Positions 23,153 through 31,500 of a DNA stretch of 56,797 nt are shown here, piece after piece. The translations under genes were made by a program, and so were the position numbers. The DNA is from Candidatus Omnitrophota bacterium (GTDB lineage: Bacteria > Omnitrophota > Gorgyraeia > Gygaellales > Profunditerraquicolaceae). The notes below the pieces were generated by a model that saw nothing but the letters and a program-made list of their open reading frames with translations, was not told where the DNA came from and searched no databases. The stretch lies in assembly GCA_023229385.1 (NCBI GenBank), contig JALNZI010000008.1, positions 1 to 56,797 on the forward strand. Reading direction: 5' to 3'. How positions within the stretch are numbered: the first letter of the stretch is position 1; every line of letters starts with the position of its first letter.

Positions 23153-23757
23153 TATTCTGCTTTTTTATAAATTGTTTCACCATTATTAAATGTAGCAAAT
23201 TTTACTAAAGGTTCAGAAAATTTTGTATAAATATCTTCTACTATTTTCACAACTTTTGGTATTTCTTTTTCAATATATTTAAGAATATTTTTACTTTGAA
23301 TTTTTAACATTCCTTTATTAGGATAATTATTATACTTAATAATATATTGAATATCATTAACATCAGGAATATCTTCATAAGTTAATTGCTCAATATCAAT
23401 TAATAATTCCCAATCTAAATTAGCACCTTTATAATAACCTGATCTTATTACACAACGTAAACGAATACATATATAACAATGAGCAATTTCTTTTTCTGAA
23501 TAAACTTCTGCAAAATACTTACCGGAAAAATTGCGTTCACGATCACATATATTTAATTCTTTATATTCTAATATAGATTTTTGCAAAGATTCACGTAAGT
23601 TAGCAATAAGATCATCATATTCCCATTCTTCAGGATAAATAAGTTCATTACCTACATTATGATTTTCATCATTTAAAAGTAATGGTTCTTCTTCATGTGG
23701 CATAAGCACAGCAAATACCTTTGAAGTATTTTTGTTATAAAAATTACTTGTACTCAT
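23152..23757 (-). CDS. Hypothetical protein (201 aa)
   Basis: Unrecognised; mixed alpha/beta. Recognisable segments are FAVLMPHEEEPLLLNDENHN, YCICIRLRCVIRSGYYKGAN-like strands and a helical C-terminus. Overlaps the Ala/Tyr-repeat gene by one base. No catalytic motif. Confidence 0.65.
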   Translation of the reverse strand: MSTSNFYNKNTSKVFAVLMPHEEEPLLLNDENHNVGNELIYPEEWEYDDLIANLRESLQKSILEYKELNICDRERNFSGKYFAEVYSEKEIAHCYICIRLRCVIRSGYYKGANLDWELLIDIEQLTYEDIPDVNDIQYIIKYNNYPNKGMLKIQSKNILKYIEKEIPKVVKIVEDIYTKFSEPLVKFATFNNGETIYKKAE

Positions 23758-23760
23758 TTT

Positions 23761-24096
23761 TTAAATACTTAAAGCATCATACATTTCTTGTGTTTCAAAC
23801 CTATCATGGATAGGTATAGGGTATTTTGCAGGAAATCTACTATCACTTGAATAAATAAAGTTTCCACCAAACATAGGACCAACCATTCCTTCTGGTTGTT
23901 GAATTGGTTCTGCATGAACATAATCACCCCAACCAAAATTTCTTTTAACAAGTTTTACAGAATTAGTTTCATCACCTATAAATGGACCTTCTGTATCAAC
24001 CAAAATAAGATTATCTTGCTTTGCAGAAATACCATTATTGGTACAATCGTAAGTACCATACCTGTAAACATCAACGGATAAACCTTTAGTCTTCAT
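23761..24096 (-). CDS. Hypothetical protein (111 aa)
   Basis: Preferred start MKTKGLSVDVYRYGTYDCTN at 24096, which overlaps the upstream 58-aa gene by 11 bases; the frame extends to 24123 but that would overlap more. Beta-rich middle (NLILVDTEGPFIGDE) and a glycine-rich MVGPMFGGNFIYSSDSR. Unknown function. Confidence 0.6.
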   Translation of the reverse strand: MKTKGLSVDVYRYGTYDCTNNGISAKQDNLILVDTEGPFIGDETNSVKLVKRNFGWGDYVHAEPIQQPEGMVGPMFGGNFIYSSDSRFPAKYPIPIHDRFETQEMYDALSI

Positions 24097-24262
24097 CTTT
24101 AAAAGAATTAATCTGTTCAACATTCATTTTTTCACATTCCATTCTTATAACAGGATGCCAAATTTCAGGAATATTTGTTCCCGGAACATAATTTTCCCTT
24201 GCCCATTTACGAAATTTAATTTCTTCTTCGGGCCTTAATTTACTAAAGAGCCAATTTTCCAT
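24086..24262 (-). CDS. Small hypothetical protein (58 aa)
   Basis: Frame MENWLFSKLRPEEEIKFRKW then ARENYVPGTNIPEIWHPVIR and an acidic end. It fills the gap between two genes, starts 10 bases after the upstream stop and overlaps the next start. Its codon use and acidic/basic pattern look like real protein. Unrecognised. Confidence 0.65.
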   Translation of the reverse strand: MENWLFSKLRPEEEIKFRKWARENYVPGTNIPEIWHPVIRMECEKMNVEQINSFKDED

Positions 24263-24272
24263 TTTTTAATTT

Positions 24273-24488
24273 TTATTGAAGTTTATTCAAGTCTGTATAA
24301 ATATTATATAAATGATACCACAGGTCATTTTGACCTGTTTTCCAAGTACAAAAAGCATTAACCAATTCTAAATTAGAAAGTTGATTAATTGTGTAATCTT
24401 TAGATTGATCTTCCGGTGTTTTTGCACCATGTCTTAGGCGTATTACATCTAATACTCCTAATTTTGCAAGTTTTTCAACATTTTTCAT
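24273..24488 (-). CDS. Small hypothetical protein (71 aa)
   Basis: Unrecognised; helical with KNVEKLAKLGVLDVIRLRHG and AFCTWKTGQNDLWYHLYNIY. Overlaps the upstream gene by 4 bases. Confidence 0.6.
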   Translation of the reverse strand: MKNVEKLAKLGVLDVIRLRHGAKTPEDQSKDYTINQLSNLELVNAFCTWKTGQNDLWYHLYNIYTDLNKLQ

Positions 24489-24850
24489 TTTTCTTTGTTT
24501 TTACGTGTTCTTACTTTAATATTCTTAATTAAATCCAGTATTTTTTGAGTAGCAGCATAAACAGAAATTTGTTCATAATTATTAGATTTATCTAAAAACT
24601 GGGTAGTACGACGAGCACACCAGTATATCTTGTAAGGATGATCACTATCAAAACAGGCTGAATACTTTATCTTTATAGGACAACTGCCACAATTATATTT
24701 ATACCGATATTTAGCACAGAAAGGACACTGTGCAGGATGTTCTTTTAATTCAGGAACAGCTTCTTTAAGTTCATCTTTAGTTGCAAAATGATTTTTAACA
24801 AGAAATTCCCATTTTTTAATAGATAATTCTTTCATTTGTGCAATAGTCAT
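24485..24850 (-). CDS. Cys-rich hypothetical protein (121 aa), probable zinc binding
   Basis: Cys cluster CPFCAKYRYKYNCGSCPIKI and then SACF and YWCARR gives five or six possible zinc ligands. The start at 24850 (MTIAQMKELSIKKWEFLVKN) follows the upstream stop; the longer frame to 25000 would run over the neighbour. It ends IKVRTRKNKEK, the basic terminal motif of this phage. Function unknown. Confidence 0.65.
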   Translation of the reverse strand: MTIAQMKELSIKKWEFLVKNHFATKDELKEAVPELKEHPAQCPFCAKYRYKYNCGSCPIKIKYSACFDSDHPYKIYWCARRTTQFLDKSNNYEQISVYAATQKILDLIKNIKVRTRKNKEK

Positions 24851-24857
24851 ATTTTTT

Positions 24858-25109
24858 TCATAATAAATTAGTTTTATTTTTGTAAATATATATATGCCAT
24901 TTATTGCTAAGTTCATGCCAAAAATAAGTATTATCCAACCACATAAATGCACACTGAATAAGGTTAGCTTCACTATATTTTTTAAAATTGATTTTATCAC
25001 CTATACCATAATATTCATCAGAATTTAGATTTTTCATGAATTTTTTATAGCAACCTTGTTCTTTTAAGAACGTTTCAAGTTTTTTGTTTTTTAATGTTGT
25101 TGTTTTCAT
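24858..25109 (-). CDS. Small hypothetical protein (83 aa)
   Basis: Helical, basic N terminus (MKTTTLKNKKLETFLKEQG) and an aromatic middle AFMWLDNTYFWHELSNKWH. The pattern of a short helix-loop protein with NLIQCAFMW is similar in style to the 71-aa and 107-aa neighbours. Unrecognised. Confidence 0.6.
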   Translation of the reverse strand: MKTTTLKNKKLETFLKEQGCYKKFMKNLNSDEYYGIGDKINFKKYSEANLIQCAFMWLDNTYFWHELSNKWHIYIYKNKTNLL

Positions 25110-25115
25110 TTTTAT

Positions 25116-25436
25116 TTATATAGAATATTGTTCAATTAAAAAATTTTGTTCATTCTCGCTTAAATCTCCAATAAATATTATATCATCTTCTTTGTGAACA
25201 TAATTTTTTCCTTTTACATTAATAGTGGTAATTTCTGTAATAATGAGCAATGCACCAATAAGAGATTCATAACCCATGCCACTATCAAGTGAACCATCCA
25301 AACCTTTTTCAGCTTGTTCAATAATATCACTTTTAGTTTTAGCATACAATTTTCTTGCAGGGTAACTACCTTTACCACCTCCCCAATAATTACCGTAAAC
25401 AAGTCCTGTTGATTCAAATTTTTTCTTTGTTTTCAT
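25116..25436 (-). CDS. Hypothetical protein (106 aa)
   Basis: GNYWGGGKGSYPARKLYAKT, then SGMGYESLIGALLIITEITT and a beta-rich end. Its pattern (LYAKTKSDIIEQAEKGLDGS) resembles small phage proteins of unknown role. Overlaps the SNF2 gene by 4 bases. Confidence 0.65.
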   Translation of the reverse strand: MKTKKKFESTGLVYGNYWGGGKGSYPARKLYAKTKSDIIEQAEKGLDGSLDSGMGYESLIGALLIITEITTINVKGKNYVHKEDDIIFIGDLSENEQNFLIEQYSI

Positions 25437-27166
25437 TTTTCTTTGTTTTTATTAATTTGTAAATAACTATTAACTAATTCCATTATGGTTGATTTATCTT
25501 TATATTTTTTGCCATCAATAACATTATTTATAATTTTTTCTTTTCTATTTGTAATATTAATGATCTTTTCTTCAATGGTATTAATACCGATTAAACGCCA
25601 TATTGTTACAGATTTTGTTTGTGTAATACGATGAATCCTGTCATAGGCTTGTATATGTTGACTAGGATTATACACATACTCAATTATAGCTGCATTAGAA
25701 GCCGCTGTAAGGGTTATCCCAGTCCCGGCAGCTATTATATTACCAAAAAACAAACGCACCTTAGGATCGTTTTGAAAGCTATCTACGGCCTTTTGTTTTT
25801 GCTTATCAGTCATACCACCTTCAACTTTTACAGCATCAGGAAATTTTTCCATTAAATAAGCTAAAGTTTTACGATGGTAGCAAAAGACAACAAGCTTTTC
25901 ATCACTTTCTAAAAAGTTTTCAATCCATTTTACAATTGTATTCAACTTTCCTTTTATTGCAAGTTGACGTAAGATGTTTAGCTGTGCAAGTACGGGCACA
26001 GCTAATGTCTTTTCTAACTTTAAATAAGTGAGTTTATTTATTTCTAAATCTGTTAATTCATTATTAGTTTTTATTTTATTACGCTTTGCAAATTGTTTTA
26101 ATTCCTCTTTAGTTCCTTCACTCATAGAACTAAATTTTTCCTGTAAAAACGTAATAAATGTTTTTTCTGCTTTTTGATATTCAATTTTATTGTCAATAGA
26201 AATATAAACGTTTACTATATTTTTTGGTGGTAAATCTTTTAAAACATCTATTTTTTTACGACGAATCATTATTGTATTTTTCAAAATAGTATTTAATTTT
26301 TTTGTATTTGTTGCACCTGAAAAATCCCAACCAAGCCAAGTTTTTTTAGCTCCACAATATTCTTTTGCAAAATCCATAAAATTTGGAAATAGTGAAGGTC
26401 TAATAAAATGAATAATGTTATAAATTTCAGCAGGACGATTTTCAATTGGTGTACCGGTTAAAGCTAAAGCATAATTAATATCTTTTGTTATTCGTTTAAA
26501 AGCCTTTGTTTTTCTTGCTTTATTATTTTTAATGCTTTGTGCTTCATCAGCAATGATACAATTAAAATCTATATTTTTTAAAGATTGTACCCAGTAGTGA
26601 AGTATATCATAATTCACTACTACAATATCACTTTTAATTTTATATGGTATAACACCGTTTAAAATTTGTGAATCCATTTTTAACCATTTTTTAATCTCAC
26701 GTTGCCAATTTTCTTTTAATCCTGCTTGACAAATAATTAATAATGGAAAAGTATCATATCTTGTTTTTACCCATGAAAGAGCTTCTACTGTTTTTCCCAA
26801 TCCCATTTCATCCGCTATTAAAGCTCTTCCTTGTTTTTTTTCAATTAGTTTAACACATTCTTTTTGAAAATGGTGTAATTTTAATTTTTTAATTTGAGTA
26901 ATTGCTTTTGATTTATTTATATCTTTTCTATTTTCTAATTCTTGTATAAAAATATTTTCCTTTTTCCATTCAATTAATGCTTTAGAGAAAACAAAATTTA
27001 ATTCACTTAATAACAATACTGTATTTTTTGTTAAAGGTGTTTCCCAGAAATCATTTTTAACCATTTTAATTTCTGCTATTGTATTAAGTTTTTCCAATAA
27101 TTTTCTTTCTAAAGGAAAAGTCAGTTTAATTATTTTGCCTTCTTTTATTAATTGAGCTGTTCGCAT
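25433..27166 (-). CDS. SNF2-family DNA translocase/helicase
   Basis: Superfamily 2 helicase motifs are all visible: Walker A/motif I ADEMGLGKTVEAL, motif Ia, motif II IIADEAQSIKNN (DEAQ), motif III ALTGTPIENR, motif V GNIIAAGTGITLTAAS and motif VI AYDRIHRITQTKSVTIWRL. An N-terminal extension of about 100 residues precedes the core. SNF2 proteins move on double-stranded DNA and remodel nucleoprotein or branched DNA; phage copies often assist recombination or replication restart. A structured element lies between this gene and the next upstream one. Confidence 0.9.
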   Translation of the reverse strand: MRTAQLIKEGKIIKLTFPLERKLLEKLNTIAEIKMVKNDFWETPLTKNTVLLLSELNFVFSKALIEWKKENIFIQELENRKDINKSKAITQIKKLKLHHFQKECVKLIEKKQGRALIADEMGLGKTVEALSWVKTRYDTFPLLIICQAGLKENWQREIKKWLKMDSQILNGVIPYKIKSDIVVVNYDILHYWVQSLKNIDFNCIIADEAQSIKNNKARKTKAFKRITKDINYALALTGTPIENRPAEIYNIIHFIRPSLFPNFMDFAKEYCGAKKTWLGWDFSGATNTKKLNTILKNTIMIRRKKIDVLKDLPPKNIVNVYISIDNKIEYQKAEKTFITFLQEKFSSMSEGTKEELKQFAKRNKIKTNNELTDLEINKLTYLKLEKTLAVPVLAQLNILRQLAIKGKLNTIVKWIENFLESDEKLVVFCYHRKTLAYLMEKFPDAVKVEGGMTDKQKQKAVDSFQNDPKVRLFFGNIIAAGTGITLTAASNAAIIEYVYNPSQHIQAYDRIHRITQTKSVTIWRLIGINTIEEKIINITNRKEKIINNVIDGKKYKDKSTIMELVNSYLQINKNKEK

Positions 27167-27185
27167 TATATCTTTTTATATTATA

Positions 27186-27246
27186 GTACTGATGTTTCAG
27201 TTAAAAATATAACTGAAACATTTCTGCATTAGCGTCGTCAGAGTAC
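27186..27246. other. Intergenic hairpin, possible processing or control structure
   Basis: ATGTTTCAGTTA (27192-27203) and TAACTGAAACAT (27210-27221) form a perfect 12-base stem with a six-base loop. Outer bases GTACTGA (27187-27193) and TCAGAGTAC (27239-27247) could extend it as a branched structure. There is no T-run after it on the minus strand, so it is not a typical terminator. Confidence 0.5.
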
Positions 27247-27250
27247 TTAG

Positions 27251-27532
27251 TTAATTCTTATTAAATATGAATTTATCTGTTTTTAACACAGATTGTTGTT
27301 CTTCTTGTTTTTTAAAAAGTGTGTTAAGTGCATTCCAATACGCAAAACCTTCTGGTGTATCACCAAAAACGAATTGTGTTATCATATCATTAATCGTGTG
27401 AGAAACTTCCCATCCAAGCAATTTTTCAAGGTGAATATCTATGTTATTCTTTAGTAAATTATTAACAAATTTGTCTAAAGCATTATTCTTTTCTAAGAAT
27501 AGGTAGAGATTTTTCTCTATTTTTAATTTCAT
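27251..27532 (-). CDS. Hypothetical protein (93 aa)
   Basis: The start MKLKIEKNLYLFLEKNNALD is one base from the upstream small gene's stop; a longer frame to 27574 would run into that gene. Helical protein with FVFGDTPEGFAYWNALNTLF. Similar in style to the 83-aa protein at 24858-25109 (a length-of-helix then W-aromatic segment) but not clearly homologous. Confidence 0.6.
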   Translation of the reverse strand: MKLKIEKNLYLFLEKNNALDKFVNNLLKNNIDIHLEKLLGWEVSHTINDMITQFVFGDTPEGFAYWNALNTLFKKQEEQQSVLKTDKFIFNKN

Positions 27533-27533
27533 C

Positions 27534-27689
27534 TTATTTATTTTTTTTATTGGGTTCCAAAGAAATGATTCCAAAAAAACAAGATAATACTATCAATAGA
27601 ACAATAAGCAGAACCAACTTTGCCCCAATTAAGGAGCAAATGATTGCCAATAAAAGACAAAATGCGGACAGGATAAAATTGTTTTTCAT
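27534..27689 (-). CDS. Small two-pass membrane protein (51 aa)
   Basis: MKNNFILSAFCLLLAIICSL then a second hydrophobic stretch VLLIVLLIVLSCFFGIISL and a lysine tail, so two membrane helices. It starts with a 4-base ATGA overlap after the next upstream gene and stops one base before the next gene, fully filling the gap. A plus-strand frame over the same bases is a shadow. Function unknown; small membrane proteins often serve in superinfection exclusion or lysis timing. Confidence 0.6.
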   Translation of the reverse strand: MKNNFILSAFCLLLAIICSLIGAKLVLLIVLLIVLSCFFGIISLEPNKKNK

Positions 27690-27823
27690 TTTTGTAAAAT
27701 ATAAGGATAAAAGTAAAACAATAGAAAAATCATTAATGCAAAAAATGTCAAGTATTCCATAAATTCAAAGAATACAATATTCTGTCGATATAAGGCTTGA
27801 ATAAACTTGATTAATTTTTTCAT
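27686..27823 (-). CDS. Small membrane protein (45 aa)
   Basis: MKKLIKFIQALYRQNIVFFE followed by a hydrophobic helix LTFFALMIFLLFYFYPYIL and a short lysine end. ATG at 27821-27823 comes 3 bases after the upstream gene's stop and its TGA overlaps the next ATG. Unrecognised. Confidence 0.55.
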   Translation of the reverse strand: MKKLIKFIQALYRQNIVFFEFMEYLTFFALMIFLLFYFYPYILQK

Positions 27824-27826
27824 TTT

Positions 27827-28675
27827 TTATATTATTTTATTAAGTTCTTCTTTTGTTATAGAAAAAACAATCTCTGCATTTTGTCCTTTGTGTATTCTCC
27901 ACGTTGTACCATCAAAAGACGGAACAAATCCATTTTCCCATAATGTGATTATGGATTGAAATGGGTTTGTAAATGGTTTCAAAGTTTCAAAATTGTTCCA
28001 TTTTTCTAACATGAAAAATGATGAAATATAAGCATTTACAGAAGCCCCAACAGAAGCCCCAACAGAAGCCCCAACAGAAGCCTCAACAGAAGCCCAAATA
28101 GAATCCCTAACAGAATCCCAAATAGAATCCCTAACAGAAGCCCCAACAGAAGCCCCAACAGAAGCCCAAATAGAATCCCTAACAGAAGCCCAAATAGAAT
28201 CCCTAACAGAAGCCCCAACAGAAGCCCTAACAGAAGCCCCAACAGAAGCCCAAATAAAAGCCCTAACAGAATCCCAAATAGAATCCCAAATAGAATCCCA
28301 TTTTTTTAATAATAATGCTAAATCATTATTATTAAATTTTTCTTTATTGTTTATTAGTAAAGGGCTTATTATAGGTTTTACTATTAAAGGTTCAATAATT
28401 GTTTTAAAATTCAAATATTGTTGTACCCATTTTTTTGATAATTCAGAAGTATCCTTTTCTGTGTTTATTTGATCCACAGTAAACTCCCCGGTTAAAGGAT
28501 TATATTCATACTTGTTCATTTTATCTTCATCTAATTTATAAAATGCACAAATACTTGTGTGAGAATCAGGACTATACCTTTCTGGGTTATTACATAACAT
28601 TTGTTTACGTAATTCCCAATCAAAATAATACTTATTATTATTTTGATCAACAACGAAACTAAAAAAGTTACACAT
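27827..28675 (-). CDS. Tetrapeptide-repeat protein (SV/SI repeats, 282 aa)
   Basis: The ends are ordinary: an N-terminal domain MCNFFSFVVDQNNNKYYFDW, and a C-terminal part with FVPSFDGTTWRIHKGQNAEI. Between residues about 125-215 lies a run of four-residue units (WDSI, WASV, GASV, RDSI, RASV), encoded by 12-base repeats. Similar x-x-S-[VI] repeats appear in other phage proteins of this general type, function unknown. A regular helix with Ser/Val stripe, or a beta-solenoid, could result. Confidence 0.6.
   Translation of the reverse strand: MCNFFSFVVDQNNNKYYFDWELRKQMLCNNPERYSPDSHTSICAFYKLDEDKMNKYEYNPLTGEFTVDQINTEKDTSELSKKWVQQYLNFKTIIEPLIVKPIISPLLINNKEKFNNNDLALLLKKWDSIWDSIWDSVRAFIWASVGASVRASVGASVRDSIWASVRDSIWASVGASVGASVRDSIWDSVRDSIWASVEASVGASVGASVGASVNAYISSFFMLEKWNNFETLKPFTNPFQSIITLWENGFVPSFDGTTWRIHKGQNAEIVFSITKEELNKII
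28040..28299 (-). repeat. Coding 12-base tandem repeat
   Basis: About twenty near-identical units of GAAGCCCCAACA / GAATCCCAAATA type on the plus strand, encoding ASVG, DSIW and related tetrapeptides of the 282-aa protein. Slippage-prone; not a CRISPR array since the units are contiguous and in frame. Confidence 0.8.
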
Positions 28676-28677
28676 AA

Positions 28678-29070
28678 TTATTTATTTTTAAGGTTTTTAA
28701 GATATACATTTCTAATGTACTCTTTTGAATAAATGCCTTCAAACAATTCAAAAGTATCCACCAAATCACCTGTGTAAAAACACTCAAAGTTTTCAAAGGC
28801 ATCAAGAATTTCTGCTTCTTCAAGTTTACCTTTTTTAATTTCTAAGCCTTTCCACAGTTTTATTTCATCCATGCCTTCACGGAATTTTAAAAAATAACCT
28901 TCAGGCATGTAACCACCAGCCCCCAGAGAAATGTATTTTTCATTTTCTCTAAGTTTCGTTTTACCTTTTTCGAATTGATCATGAGAGAATGCAAAAAATA
29001 CTTTGCAATCTTTCATTAACTGATCAACTCTTTTTTGTTCTTCGTTTTTAATTTCACTTAAATTCATCAT
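28678..29070 (-). CDS. Hypothetical protein (130 aa)
   Basis: Unrecognised; recognisable segments are FFAFSHDQFEKGKTKLRENE and ISLGAGGYMPEGYFLKF. It overlaps the 411-aa gene by 4 bases. Possibly a conserved small phage family. Confidence 0.6.
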   Translation of the reverse strand: MMNLSEIKNEEQKRVDQLMKDCKVFFAFSHDQFEKGKTKLRENEKYISLGAGGYMPEGYFLKFREGMDEIKLWKGLEIKKGKLEEAEILDAFENFECFYTGDLVDTFELFEGIYSKEYIRNVYLKNLKNK

Positions 29071-30302
29071 AATTTATTTATAAGTTTTTCAATTGCAGTT
29101 CTTTTAAATGGTGGAAAAATCCAACCGGGTCCACAGGGTAAATGAAAATTGAAACTTCCACCCAAAGCTTTTAATTCATCTTTGATTACTTTTGTTCCTA
29201 ATCCTGTAACTACAATAGCGTTTTTATAAGGAGCAATTTTAATATCAGAAGATTCAATTTTAACTTCTGTTTTAGTTTCAACTTCATTTTTAACCTCAAC
29301 TTCAGGCTGAAGCACCCAACCACTAATAGTTGATTTAGTATATTCAAAATACAAATTGGAAGCTGTAAACGGAATAGCTACATTTAATTTTTCTTTTGAA
29401 ACATCCGTAAATTCAATCCATTTCCAATGTTTCTGTCTTGAATTTTCTTTGCCATATATACGAATATTATATGTAACTGTAACTTCATTCTCATTAAAAT
29501 TGTTTCTTAAAACAAGTTGTAACCCATCATAAATGGGTGCATCTTTTTTGTATTCATAACCAGCTTCACTGACCACTTTTTTAAATTCTTCTATTAAAGG
29601 TTTTTCCTTTTCCATTCTTTCCTGTCTTTCCTTTAATATTTTAGCTTCCCAGGCTTGATGTTCAAGCCTTTTTTCATTTTCCTTTTTCACAATTACATCA
29701 GTAATGTTATCAAAAGAATCTTTTAAGATATTTTCAATTAAGGGAATTACATTTTCCTGTTTAATAGCATCTACACGTATAAAGGCTACTAAAACGAATG
29801 TCCCAAAGATTTGACCCATATAAATGCCGGAACTACCAATGAATAGTTCTTTATTGATATGATTAACAAAACTTTTCATTTTTGGTAACAATTCTAAATA
29901 TTGTTCTTTTGATGAAAAATATTCTGACGTTTTATGTATTTCGTATTCAGTACATGATTTACGAATAAACCAATCAGAATGTTCCTGACAGGTTTTGTAA
30001 ATCAATTTTTTCTTTAAAGTATCAATGGCGTTGTATTTTACACCAATGGATAAATTTTTGTTTTGAAACAAATTTTTGTATCCATTAATCCAATTCACTT
30101 TTAATTCAGGGAATAATCCATGAATAGTAATTTGTGTTTTATACTTAAACACTGGCACACCTAACGTTTCAAGGTGTTCAGTTGTAACACCCTGATTTTC
30201 TATTTGATCTAAAACTTCTAACGGAATAATTTTATCACTCCGGTTTATAATGTTTTTATGATCAAAATTCTCATTTTCAAATAATCTTTCAATTATTTCC
30301 AT
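29067..30302 (-). CDS. Hypothetical protein with C-terminal GGSFNFHLPCGPGWIFP domain (411 aa)
   Basis: Three regions: an N-terminal 150 residues of unknown fold, a charged coiled segment (KKENEKRLEHQAWEAKILKE) around 205-240, and a C-terminal 55-residue domain APYKNAIVVTGLGTKVIKDE then LKALGGSFNFHLPCGPGWIF. I recall similar C-terminal modules in other phage or mobile element proteins, often at the end of larger proteins, but I cannot give a function. Placed at the beginning of the leftward accessory block. Confidence 0.6.
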   Translation of the reverse strand: MEIIERLFENENFDHKNIINRSDKIIPLEVLDQIENQGVTTEHLETLGVPVFKYKTQITIHGLFPELKVNWINGYKNLFQNKNLSIGVKYNAIDTLKKKLIYKTCQEHSDWFIRKSCTEYEIHKTSEYFSSKEQYLELLPKMKSFVNHINKELFIGSSGIYMGQIFGTFVLVAFIRVDAIKQENVIPLIENILKDSFDNITDVIVKKENEKRLEHQAWEAKILKERQERMEKEKPLIEEFKKVVSEAGYEYKKDAPIYDGLQLVLRNNFNENEVTVTYNIRIYGKENSRQKHWKWIEFTDVSKEKLNVAIPFTASNLYFEYTKSTISGWVLQPEVEVKNEVETKTEVKIESSDIKIAPYKNAIVVTGLGTKVIKDELKALGGSFNFHLPCGPGWIFPPFKRTAIEKLINKL

Positions 30303-30329
30303 TTTTTTAAGGTTTAAATTATTTTGTTT

Positions 30330-30653
30330 TTAATTTTCTTGTCCACGATAAAATGATTTTTTATTTAAGTCAATTCTTTTAAACATACGATTGCATATTC
30401 TTTTCCAGTAACGAGGGTTATTGTAATCTTCAGATACATTTTTTAGATACCATTTTTCCTGTGTGTTATCACATAAGGGTTCCAATGAAAATACAATTTC
30501 CATTAAACCTACGCCACCACTGATAAATGTTTCTTTTTTACAAACATCAAATCCGTATCTTTTTAACCGGACACCCTGACATTTGTATCGTATTGGAATA
30601 ATAATCAGATTATTCTTATCTACAAATTTCTGCAAAATTTTTGGTGTTTTCAT
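30330..30653 (-). CDS. Hypothetical protein (107 aa)
   Basis: Beta-rich start KNNLIIIPIRYKCQGVRLKR, FDVCKKETFISGGVGLMEIV, then a helical basic C terminus. Unrecognised. It begins downstream of the terminator at 30790-30828, so it probably needs its own promoter in 30654-30790, where I see no good TAnnTTTG site. Confidence 0.55.
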   Translation of the reverse strand: MKTPKILQKFVDKNNLIIIPIRYKCQGVRLKRYGFDVCKKETFISGGVGLMEIVFSLEPLCDNTQEKWYLKNVSEDYNNPRYWKRICNRMFKRIDLNKKSFYRGQEN

Positions 30654-30789
30654 TTTGTTTTAATTTTTTAGTGTTAAGTGTTAATTAAGGAATAGTGATA
30701 AAGGCTATTTTCGTACTTATTAGTAACTCGTCGGCTTAATATAAATACTAAAATCTTTTTTATGAATTATGTAAATTAGAAAAAATTAA

Positions 30790-30828
30790 AAACAAAAAAT
30801 AGGGTAACGGTTGTTCGCCGTTACCCTT
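30790..30828 (-). terminator. Intrinsic terminator of the 208-aa gene
   Basis: On the minus strand AGGGTAACGG (from 30818-30827) pairs perfectly with CCGTTACCCT (30801-30810) over a 7-base loop, followed by a T-rich run ATTTTTTGTTTTT. It sits 23 bases after the stop at 30851. Confidence 0.85.
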
Positions 30829-30850
30829 AAAAACCGGGTTTTGGATAAAA

Positions 30851-31477
30851 CTACTGTACAGGTTCAGCAGGTGCATTAAAATACAGGTCCCCTTTACGGA
30901 TAGCATGCAGTTTGCTCAAGTACGACTTTGTTACTGAGCCGTCCTCGTCTGGATAAACCGCTAATACGGCATCTAAAATAGTTTTGTAGGTAACCCCTTC
31001 CGGGTGTGCCGTTAAGCAATCCAGAATAATACTCCTCTTTGTAACTTTGTCACCCGTAATAGTAGTTGTACCTGTTGAACTGTTTTTTCTCGTTCTGATA
31101 ACCTTTGCCGGTACGTTTGCCGGCAACGTGGTGTTAATAATCATCCACAACCCCTGAAAGGTTGTGAACTCCCCGTCTGTAAGCTGCTGAATCAATTCAG
31201 CCTTTTTTGTTTGCACCTTTGCAACCTCATCTTTTTTGTCTTGCTCAGCTTTTTTTGCAGCGGCATCAATAGCAGCTAATTTCTTTTCGTTCGCCATTAC
31301 CTTTGCTAATTTTGCAACTTCGGCGAAGTCACCGGCAGCTAATGCGGCCGCCAGTTTTTCCGCTGTTGTCGGCTCTATTATCGCCGGTTCTGTTGTTGAT
31401 ACGTTGTTTGTTACTTCCGTCGCTGCATTTTCGGCAGCGGTAACAATTTGTTCTTTTGTTAATGAATCTTTAGACAT
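30851..31477 (-). CDS. Ala-rich protein with winged-helix-like C terminus, GC-richer than its surroundings (208 aa)
   Basis: N-terminal 100 residues are alanine- and lysine-rich helix (AEKLAAALAAGDFAEVAKLA, IDAAAKKAEQDKKDEVAKVQ). After a basic link KVIRTRKNSSTG comes a 75-residue domain TKRSIILDCLTAHPEGVTYK then SYLSKLHAIRKGDLYF, which looks like a winged helix. The gene has much more G and C than other genes here, a structured leader, and the best terminator in the window, so it is probably a strongly expressed single-gene transcript or a recent arrival. A DNA-binding or nucleoid-like role is plausible. It is the first major leftward gene from the central control region. Confidence 0.65.
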   Translation of the reverse strand: MSKDSLTKEQIVTAAENAATEVTNNVSTTEPAIIEPTTAEKLAAALAAGDFAEVAKLAKVMANEKKLAAIDAAAKKAEQDKKDEVAKVQTKKAELIQQLTDGEFTTFQGLWMIINTTLPANVPAKVIRTRKNSSTGTTTITGDKVTKRSIILDCLTAHPEGVTYKTILDAVLAVYPDEDGSVTKSYLSKLHAIRKGDLYFNAPAEPVQ

Positions 31478-31500
31478 TTTTTCTTTGTTTTTAAATTAGT

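Noticed and set aside
27550..27762. 70-aa plus-strand ORF
   Set aside because: Covers two coupled minus-strand membrane protein genes that fit the operon; shadow.
28036..28302. Possible CRISPR array or leucine/glycine-rich ORF
   Set aside because: 12-base contiguous units in frame with the 282-aa protein; no spacers.
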